Origin: an uncultured Clostridia bacterium
GTDB taxonomy: Bacteria > Bacillota > Clostridia > Christensenellales > Borkfalkiaceae
Assembly (NCBI GenBank): GCA_947174975.1
Contig: CAMWLA010000035.1
Coordinates: 1-10,728, forward strand
Direction: 5' to 3'
DNA length: 10,728 nucleotides
Both the position numbers and the translations under genes were made by a program. The notes beneath the pieces are model-generated. The model had not been told where the DNA came from. It worked only from the letters and a program-made list of their open reading frames with translations, and made no database searches. Shown one piece after another: positions 1 to 5,625 of this stretch (positions within the stretch are counted from its first letter, which is position 1; every line of letters begins with the position of its first letter).

Positions 1-95
1 CATTATAACTTATTTTATGAAAGAAATCAACAGATTTAGAGAAATTCAATCACGAATTTAAAATAATTTTTTTGGCAAAATCTGCTATCCCGTTT
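1..95. other. AT-rich region downstream of the operon, no supported feature
   Basis: The composition is markedly more AT-rich than the genes. On the minus strand GCAGATTTTGC followed by seven A residues gives only a 3-4 bp stem and no T-run, so no terminator is called. No promoter or coding sequence is evident. Confidence 0.5.
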
Positions 96-695
96 TTATG
101 CGGTAAAAACGTAATCTATTTTAACCGAAATACCGTCTTGACCTTTATAGGTTATCTCCATTTTATTGAATACGGTGAAATATTCCGCATTGATTTTCAT
201 ATCCGTGCAAGGCGTTTTTATGCCCATAAAACCCGAGGGGTTTGTAACGTCCGCTTGCAGAAACATATCGATTACGGCTTCGTTTACGTTTGAGAAATAT
301 TCTTTCTTGAAGCTGAACTTCGTTTCCGGAACCACGTCAAGCATGCCCTTATCGTCGGAAATTATTTCGCCGTTTTTAACTTTGGCTACGCCGGTCGTAA
401 CGGTTTTTTCAACGCTTGCGTTATCAAACGAAATGTCGGTAAACCTTTCGATGGAATAGTTTACGGTAACCTCGTCGCCGGAGTACGTCATATTGTACGT
501 ACTTGTAAGCTCCATATCGCTGTCGAGCGTGGTAGTTACCGTCACAGCTATTTTCGAATAGCTTGCGTTAAACATTGTGTTTATTGCGTCGTAATGATCG
601 TACGGTGTGTTATTGTCGTTGCAAGACATATTGCACGCACTTAAACACGCCGCCGCGGCGCAAGCCGCCGCCATTGCAAATATAGATTTTTTCAT
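96..695 (-). CDS. Small secreted lipoprotein of unknown function, last gene of the operon
   Basis: I do not recognise a named family. The 199-residue product starts with a lipoprotein signal: a KK pair at residues 2-3, an Ala-rich hydrophobic stretch, and the lipobox LSAC with C21 as the expected lipidated residue. The mature part has no other membrane segment. It is rich in alternating Thr/Val/Tyr strands (for example KIAVTVTTTLDS and YNMTYSGDEVTVNYS), which suggests an antiparallel beta-sheet fold, loosely like LolA/LppX-type lipoproteins; that comparison is a guess. I chose ATG at 693-695 because GAGGTG at 702-707 lies 6 nt upstream. An in-frame GTG at 702-704 would sit inside that Shine-Dalgarno site. 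The site abuts the stop codon of nuclease A (gap 12 bp), so translation is probably coupled. The context suggests a cell-surface helper for the secreted nucleases, but nothing in the sequence proves this. Confidence 0.8.
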   Translation of the reverse strand: MKKSIFAMAAACAAAACLSACNMSCNDNNTPYDHYDAINTMFNASYSKIAVTVTTTLDSDMELTSTYNMTYSGDEVTVNYSIERFTDISFDNASVEKTVTTGVAKVKNGEIISDDKGMLDVVPETKFSFKKEYFSNVNEAVIDMFLQADVTNPSGFMGIKTPCTDMKINAEYFTVFNKMEITYKGQDGISVKIDYVFTA

Positions 696-700
696 TTTAC

Positions 701-707
701 TCACCTC
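701..707 (-). promoter_or_regulatory. Shine-Dalgarno site of the lipoprotein gene
   Basis: The minus strand reads GAGGTGA immediately after the TAA stop of nuclease A. The GAGGTG core is 6 nt from the ATG at 693-695. This decides the start in favour of ATG over the GTG inside the site and points to coupled translation. Confidence 0.75.
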
Positions 708-3125
708 TTAAAGTATACCGTTTACGGCAGATGATTCTGCGCCTTGTGCAAGCGCGTTGTAAGCTTCGACAAACTTATCGATTGCTTCGTGTAAAGTCTT
801 AACCTCGTTTGCCACCTCGGCAACGTCGGCGTCGGACAAAGCTTTGTATGCGTCGATTGCCGCAGTTATCGCAGTGCGCGTTGCGCTTAACGTGCCGTTC
901 GCCGGGATAGCCCGAACCGCGGTTTTGAACGCTTCGGTCTTTGCCGTATCGACCGTTCCCGTAGGTTCTGCTACGGTAACCGTTATATCCGCCTTTATTG
1001 CAGTGTTGTCTTTGCTTGTTGCCGTTATTTTAACGCTTCCGGCTTTTAGCGCAGTCACTGTTCCGTTCGAAGATACTGTTGCAACAGTTTCGTCCGAAGA
1101 AGTCCAGTTAACGTCCGCCTTTGCGTTTGCGGGTGTGGGCGATACCGTAAGACTGCCCGATTTGCCGGGCGTCAGCGAAAGCGCCGAGGGATTAATCTTT
1201 ATGCTTGTAAGCGTAGGTACTACAGGGTCTATCGGATCAATGGGATCGATAGGGTCGATAGGATCGATGGTTTCGGCGATTACCGTAACCGTAGCCGTCG
1301 ACTTGATTGCAGGATTGGTCTTACTTGTTGCGGTAATGGTTGCCGTGCCCGCTTCAAATGCAATAACCGTGCCGTCGGGCAAAACGTCCGCAACGTCTTC
1401 GTTGTCCGAAGACCAGTTGACATCCGCCGATACGGTTGAAGGTACGCTTAATACAGAAAGCTCTTTGCTCTCCCCCTCGTACAGCGTAAACGCCGAGGGA
1501 TTTATTATAATTTCCTGAAGCTCGTCGGGTTTTTCCGAAGATTGACCGCCGAACTCTATCTCAATACTTTCCAGATACGCCGCGCCCTTGCCCTCACGCG
1601 TCAGCGCAAAGTAGGTATCGTTTCCGTAGACGTCCCAAGTCGCGCCGTCAGTCGTTACCGATTGCGTACCTTGGTCGTTTCCGTTTTCGGGCTTGCCCTT
1701 CATCTCGACGTAAGGAGTTGTTGAAGTTAAAAGCTTCCAATTGGCTTTATCTTTGTTTGCCGTCACCGTAACCGACCTTATAGGTCCGGGGGATGCGGAC
1801 GTACTTGCGATATAATAACTGTCCTTGCTTGTATTGAACTGCATACAGCCGCCGCTGCCGTAAATATACGCTGTTCCGCGGATGCCGTCCGCGCTCCAAC
1901 TATAAAAGCCGTACGAGCCGGGATTTTTAAAACTTTGCAGTGTAATTATTGCTTTGCTTGCGTCCGTTTTTACGACGGTTACCGTTGCAGTTGCCTTTAT
2001 CGTGGGATTTGTCGAGCTGGTTGCGGTTATCTTAGCTGTTCCCGCGCCCTTTGCCGTAACCACTCCGTTTACTACCGTGGCAACCGAAGTATTGTCCGAA
2101 GACCAGAATGCGCTAACCGATGCGTTGCTCGGCGTAGGAATTACCCTAAGCTCGCACTTGTCTCCGAAATTAAGGGTAATTTCAGACGAATCGAGCGCAA
2201 AGCCCTTTAACTCTACCGTGGGCGGAGGATCAATACCGGGACCCGGGTCGATTACCGAACCGCCGCCCCAGATTGCATCCGCATAACTCGAATTATCGAT
2301 AAAGGGATTTCTGTTGCCTTGTATTTCGTAGACCTTCTCGTTTCTGTATCTTTCGATGTCGTCTACGGGATCAAGCTTGTTCCACTCTAACAGCAACTGA
2401 ATTGCAGCCGCCTCGTTGCTTGCCTGCATTACGTGTGTAAAGTTCAGCGTGCCGAACTTAGCGCTTCCTTTACCGTTAGTCGTTGCGTATTTAAAGTTTG
2501 AAGCAGTATTGTAGTGCGTATACATGTACATCACTATTCTTGCCGCGTCACCCTTTGTGTGATCAAGCGGCTCGAATGTGCTGCCGCTGTAATGGCCGCC
2601 CAACCTTACGTTATTTTTATCTGCGTCTCTCGACCACGCCTCTTTACCGCCGACAACTTTTCCGTACTTGTTGTTTCCGCGGATACTGTTAAGCCCGCTT
2701 TCCGAAGGTCTTAAATGGTGCAAATCGGCTCCGCCGCCGCCGGTAGTCCATAGACCGTTGGAAAGACTTTGACACCACACGTGTTCTCTGTTCCAGTCGC
2801 CTAAACCACCGACGAACTTCATTATCGTTTCGTGCGTATAAAATTCAAGCACTCCGCCTCTGCCTTCAAGGTCGGGGTCGGTTACGGGACCGTATCTTTT
2901 ACAGTCATCATAAGACGTGTACTTCGTATGGGTAGTCGTAATCAAGTCGTGCAACTGACCCAATAACTGTTCACCGCCCTCCGCGGTAATACCCGAGTAA
3001 TAGCTGTCAACGCTTGCCGCATCCGCAACGACATATTCCGTCGCAGTCTTAACTATCGTCGTTACACCTAAACACATTACGACAGCCAAGGCAAACGTCA
3101 AAAACTTTTTTAATATTTTGCCCAT
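708..3125 (-). CDS. Secreted endonuclease I family nuclease 'A' with three BIG2 repeats (NUC-BIG2-X-BIG2-BIG2-tail)
   Basis: This is a predicted secreted metal-dependent nuclease of the endonuclease I (EndA/Vvn-like beta-beta-alpha-metal) family, 805 residues. A signal peptide covers residues 1 to about 36. The catalytic domain (about 40-290) has WNREHVW at 111-117, with E114 and H115 as metal ligand and general base by family analogy, then GADLHHLRP at 132-140 and NRNPFIDN at 271-278. A BIG2 Ig-like domain follows at about 304-385. A beta-rich module X (391-526) is shared with nuclease C. Two more BIG2 domains (536-616 and 638-718) are separated by an (IDP)5 linker, and a helical tail runs from 725 to 805. 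There is no LPXTG, SLH or C-terminal membrane segment. A has WCQS where B and C have WPK, and it differs from them elsewhere in the catalytic domain, so its specificity may have drifted. Its Shine-Dalgarno site GGGAGG is 9 nt from ATG. Confidence 0.93.
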   Translation of the reverse strand: MGKILKKFLTFALAVVMCLGVTTIVKTATEYVVADAASVDSYYSGITAEGGEQLLGQLHDLITTTHTKYTSYDDCKRYGPVTDPDLEGRGGVLEFYTHETIMKFVGGLGDWNREHVWCQSLSNGLWTTGGGGADLHHLRPSESGLNSIRGNNKYGKVVGGKEAWSRDADKNNVRLGGHYSGSTFEPLDHTKGDAARIVMYMYTHYNTASNFKYATTNGKGSAKFGTLNFTHVMQASNEAAAIQLLLEWNKLDPVDDIERYRNEKVYEIQGNRNPFIDNSSYADAIWGGGSVIDPGPGIDPPPTVELKGFALDSSEITLNFGDKCELRVIPTPSNASVSAFWSSDNTSVATVVNGVVTAKGAGTAKITATSSTNPTIKATATVTVVKTDASKAIITLQSFKNPGSYGFYSWSADGIRGTAYIYGSGGCMQFNTSKDSYYIASTSASPGPIRSVTVTANKDKANWKLLTSTTPYVEMKGKPENGNDQGTQSVTTDGATWDVYGNDTYFALTREGKGAAYLESIEIEFGGQSSEKPDELQEIIINPSAFTLYEGESKELSVLSVPSTVSADVNWSSDNEDVADVLPDGTVIAFEAGTATITATSKTNPAIKSTATVTVIAETIDPIDPIDPIDPIDPVVPTLTSIKINPSALSLTPGKSGSLTVSPTPANAKADVNWTSSDETVATVSSNGTVTALKAGSVKITATSKDNTAIKADITVTVAEPTGTVDTAKTEAFKTAVRAIPANGTLSATRTAITAAIDAYKALSDADVAEVANEVKTLHEAIDKFVEAYNALAQGAESSAVNGIL
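711..953 (-). other. Conserved C-terminal helical tail of nuclease A
   Basis: Residues 725-805 look alpha-helical (FKTAVRAIPANG, AAIDAYKALSDADV) and end in AQGAESSAVNGIL. The same segment, with the shared core AQxAExxAxxG, ends nucleases B and C. It replaces any recognisable sortase or membrane anchor. Confidence 0.75.
1224..1268 (-). repeat. 9-bp tandem repeat encoding an (Ile-Asp-Pro)5 linker
   Basis: Five imperfect copies of a 9-bp unit (plus-strand form close to GGATCGATA) lie head to tail and encode IDP five times at residues 620-634, between BIG2 domains 2 and 3. Because the unit is 9 bp, gain or loss of copies keeps the reading frame and changes only linker length. Nuclease B has a non-repetitive NPPVNP linker at this place. 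Confidence 0.9.
1548..1955 (-). other. Module X, beta-rich accessory domain (copy in nuclease A)
   Basis: Residues 391-526 include YGFYSWSADGIRGTAYIYG, CMQFN, SYYIAST, NWKLLTSTTPY and GNDTYFAL. The same blocks occur in the same order in nuclease C (5896-6312). Some DNA stretches are also still identical, for example TTGAAGTTAAAAGCTTCCA on the plus strand. I know no family name. Domains of similar look accompany BIG2 repeats in Bacillota surface proteins, and a carbohydrate- or polymer-binding role is only a guess. Confidence 0.75.
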
Positions 3126-3163
3126 CTAACTTCCTCCCTTATTGAAAGTTAATGTTTGTTAGC

Positions 3164-5581
3164 TTATAAAATGCCGCCTATCGCGGTTGATTCCGCTGAT
3201 TGAGCCGCGTTGTTGCAATCGTCTGTAAACTGTTTCATAGCTTCGTTCATATGCTGAACTTCGTCTATGACTTTTGCCAACTCCGCATCGGATAAAGCTT
3301 TGTGCGCATTTATCGCGTTCTTTATTGCAGCAAGCCTTGCAGCGAACGTGCCGTTTGACGGTATAGCTTCAACCGCAGCTTTAAACGCCGCAATCTTGGT
3401 TTCGTCAACCGTCGTACCGGTAGGGTCGTTTACTTTAACGGTAATCGTTGCCTTTACCGTAGAATTATCTTTACTTGTCGCCGTTATCGTCACGGTTCCC
3501 GCCTTAATTGCAATTACCGTTCCGTTATCGTCAACCGTTGCAACCGAATTATCGGACGAAGTCCAGTTAACGTCCGCCTTTGCATTCGAGGGCGTAGGCA
3601 TTACCGTCAGATTTTCCGATTTCCCGGGCGTCAGCGTAAGCGACGCGGGAGTTATCGTTAATGCCGTAAGCGTAGGATTTACGGGAGGATTAACCGTAGT
3701 ATCCGCAGTTACCGTAACCGTCGCATACGCCGCAATGTTGTTATGGTTTTTACTCATTGCCGTAATCGTTGCAGTGCCCGCCGCAACGGCAGTCACCGTG
3801 CCGTCCGCGGCAACCGTCGCCACGTCCGTATTGTCGATAAACCATTCGATATCAACGTCAATATCCGAAGGTACGCTTAATACCGAGAGCTTAGTGCTTT
3901 CGCCCTTTTTAAGCGTAAATGACGAGGGATTAATTATTATGCTTTCAAGCGCGGGCGGCGTTACGCTACCTCCAAGCTTTATAAAGCTTATAACAAACTG
4001 CGTTACGCCGACGTTTTCGGCATTGCTGCCCGTAATATACTTGACGTCGTTTGCGGATATCGTCGTATATGTTTTACCGTTGTTCGTACGCGTCCCGAGA
4101 TAATAGTCCGTTCCCGATGCGGTTACCGTCCACGTAATCGTCTTTAATTCCGAATTGTACTGCCACTCACCCGAAGGCGTATCTTGCAGCTCAAGGTTGA
4201 TATAATCACCGTTCTTTATAACTTCAAGGTACTTATCTCCGGTTTTGAGCGTGTAACCGTATTCCGCTTCTTCTACGACGACTTCTGCTGCATTCGACTC
4301 GTTATCCGACGTTCCGAAGTAGTAATTATTCGCCATCTGACCGTTGAAATATAAAACCTTTCCCACGTCTGCGGCTGCCGTCAAATCGATAGCAATTTTA
4401 TACGTACCCGCTTCGAACTTATCCGAAGGTGTCGGCGGGGGCGTCGAAGATTTTATTACGGTGACCGTCGCCGTCGCCTTTATCGTAGAATTTGTAGTGC
4501 TCGTTGCGGTAATCGTTGCCGTTCCTTCGCCGACTGCGGTAACCTTACCGTTTACAACTGTTGCAACCGAATTATTCGAAGAAGTCCAGCTTACGGTAGC
4601 CGTTACGTTGCTCGGCGTAGGGATTACGGTAAGCGTACGCGACTGACCTACGTTAAGGGCAAATGCAGACGCGTCAAACGCGATACTTTGCAACGTCGGC
4701 GTAGGGGTAACCGAAGAACCGTCGCCCCAGATCGCTTCCGCATATTCGGGATGGTCTATAAAAGGATTTCTGTTTTTCTGTATTCCGTAAACCGCGTCGT
4801 TTCTCTTTGTTTCTATCTCGTCGACGGGGTCTGATTCGTTCCATTGCAACAAAAGTTTTTTCGCCGCATTCTCGTTGCTTGCGGATAATATATGCGTGTA
4901 ATTGAGGGTACCGAAGTAGCTTGCTTCGCCTTTTGAACCGTTCGTCGTCGCATAGCCGCCGAAAATCGAATTCGTATACGTGTTGTAATGAGTATACACG
5001 TACATCAAAATTCTTGCAATGTCGCCCTTAACGTTATCTTGCGGCTGGAAAGTGCCGCCGCTCGAATAACCGCCGATATATTCCGTTCCGTATTGATACA
5101 CGGGCGAGCCGTTCGTTACTTCACCGTATTTCAAATTTCCGCGTTTGGCGTTGAGGTCTTTTTCAGCGGGTCTTATATGATGCAGATCGGCTCCTCCGCC
5201 GACGGTATTGTTTTTCCACAATCCGTTTGAATCGGCTTTGGGCCAGACGTGTTCTCTGTTCCAGCCGCCGTTTACGTCCCACTTGGTCTTATCTATATCT
5301 TGATGGGTATAGAACTCCATTACTGTACCCGATTTCGAACCGGGATCGGTAGTACTTCCCTTATCTCTACATTCGTCGTAAGACGAGTATTTTGTACGCG
5401 TCGTAACGATAAGATCGTGCAGCTGGCCCAAAAGCTGTTCGCCGCCGGTTGCAGTAATTCCGCTGTAATAATCCGTAGCCGCGTCCGCAACGCGCGTCGT
5501 AGTGCCGACTATTGTCGTTACGCCCAAACACATTACTATAGCTAAGGCGAACGTTAAAAATCTTTTTAATACCTTTTGCAT
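3164..5581 (-). CDS. Secreted endonuclease I family nuclease 'B' with three BIG2 repeats (NUC-BIG2-Y-BIG2-BIG2-tail)
   Basis: This is a predicted secreted nuclease of the endonuclease I family, 805 residues, coincidentally the same length as A. The signal peptide (1 to about 35) is almost identical to that of A (FLTFALAxVMCLGVTTIV). The catalytic domain (about 36-288) carries GWNREHVWPK at 106-115 with E110 and H111, GADLHHIRP at 130-138, KGDIAR at 185-190 and NRNPFIDHPEY at 270-280. BIG2 domains lie at about 296-376, 544-624 and 637-717. Between the first two sits module Y (386-537), unrelated to the X module that A and C carry. A helical tail (724-805) ends AQSAESTAIGGIL. No cell-wall sorting signal is visible. 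The Shine-Dalgarno is AGGGGG about 6 nt before ATG. The gaps to C (44 bp) and A (38 bp) resemble each other, which supports tandem duplication. The expected product is cleaved extracellular DNA, possibly also RNA, as known for this family. Confidence 0.93.
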   Translation of the reverse strand: MQKVLKRFLTFALAIVMCLGVTTIVGTTTRVADAATDYYSGITATGGEQLLGQLHDLIVTTRTKYSSYDECRDKGSTTDPGSKSGTVMEFYTHQDIDKTKWDVNGGWNREHVWPKADSNGLWKNNTVGGGADLHHIRPAEKDLNAKRGNLKYGEVTNGSPVYQYGTEYIGGYSSGGTFQPQDNVKGDIARILMYVYTHYNTYTNSIFGGYATTNGSKGEASYFGTLNYTHILSASNENAAKKLLLQWNESDPVDEIETKRNDAVYGIQKNRNPFIDHPEYAEAIWGDGSSVTPTPTLQSIAFDASAFALNVGQSRTLTVIPTPSNVTATVSWTSSNNSVATVVNGKVTAVGEGTATITATSTTNSTIKATATVTVIKSSTPPPTPSDKFEAGTYKIAIDLTAAADVGKVLYFNGQMANNYYFGTSDNESNAAEVVVEEAEYGYTLKTGDKYLEVIKNGDYINLELQDTPSGEWQYNSELKTITWTVTASGTDYYLGTRTNNGKTYTTISANDVKYITGSNAENVGVTQFVISFIKLGGSVTPPALESIIINPSSFTLKKGESTKLSVLSVPSDIDVDIEWFIDNTDVATVAADGTVTAVAAGTATITAMSKNHNNIAAYATVTVTADTTVNPPVNPTLTALTITPASLTLTPGKSENLTVMPTPSNAKADVNWTSSDNSVATVDDNGTVIAIKAGTVTITATSKDNSTVKATITVKVNDPTGTTVDETKIAAFKAAVEAIPSNGTFAARLAAIKNAINAHKALSDAELAKVIDEVQHMNEAMKQFTDDCNNAAQSAESTAIGGIL
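3167..3412 (-). other. Conserved C-terminal helical tail of nuclease B
   Basis: Residues 724-805 align without large gaps to the tails of A and C: FKAAVEAIPSNG, then ALSDAELAKV, then the terminal AQSAESTAIGGIL. This is the most C-terminal shared unit of the trio. Confidence 0.75.
3431..4696 (-). repeat. Three BIG2 Ig-like repeats in nuclease B, interrupted by module Y
   Basis: Repeat units lie at about 4454-4696, 3710-3952 and 3431-3673. They carry the BIG2 blocks VATV, GTVTA/GKVTA, AGTATITA and TVTV. The third unit shares NAKADVNWTSSD with the third unit of A. The second unit is the most divergent, with EWFIDN replacing the usual NWSSDN. Confidence 0.88.
3971..4426 (-). other. Module Y, accessory domain found only in nuclease B
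   Basis: Residues 386-537 contain GTYKIAIDL, KVLYFNGQMANNYYFGT, YGYTLKTGDKYLEV, ITWTVTASGTDYYLGT, TTISANDVKYITG and VGVTQFVISF. The repeated 'YY-x-G-T' and 'G-x-K-Y-L' pattern suggests a beta-strand domain, perhaps trefoil-like. It occupies exactly the slot filled by X in nuclease A. I cannot name a family. Confidence 0.65.
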
Positions 5582-5625
5582 TCCTTTCCCCCTATAATTT
5601 CCTTATATTAAAAGTTTATGCTTTT

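Larger units (their letters stand above)
972..2216 (-). repeat. Three BIG2 Ig-like repeats in nuclease A, interrupted by module X
   Basis: Repeat units lie at about 1971-2216, 1278-1520 and 972-1214. Each encodes about 80 residues with the BIG2 pattern: an opening such as SIKINPSALSLTPG, a central W-S/T-S-D/S motif, VATV, GTVTA, AGTATITATS and a closing TVTV. Units 1, 2 and 3 each resemble the unit at the same position in nuclease B more than they resemble each other, so the array predates the A/B duplication. BIG2 domains usually act as spacers or adhesion modules on cell-surface proteins. Confidence 0.88.

Noticed and set aside
60..95. Possible terminator after the lipoprotein gene
   Set aside because: Only a 3-4 bp stem (GCA/TGC) is followed by A residues rather than a T-run in the transcribed direction, so it does not meet the pattern of an intrinsic terminator.
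696..704. GTG start (702-704) for the lipoprotein
   Set aside because: This GTG lies inside the GAGGTGA ribosome-binding site; ATG at 693-695 has the right spacing and gives a normal lipoprotein signal.
1224..1268. CRISPR-like or regulatory direct repeats
   Set aside because: Units are 9 bp, contiguous with no spacers, and in frame with the IDP codons, so they are a coding linker repeat.
844..1518. Long plus-strand open frame opposite the BIG2 region of nuclease A
   Set aside because: It is antisense to a well-supported gene. Its Val/Ala/Thr-rich translation simply mirrors the repeated BIG2 codons and recurs opposite other BIG2 units, and no domain is visible.
3267..4103. 278-codon plus-strand open frame opposite nuclease B
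   Set aside because: Same artefact: the antisense frame of BIG2 repeats and module Y, with low-complexity hydrophobic composition and no recognisable motif.
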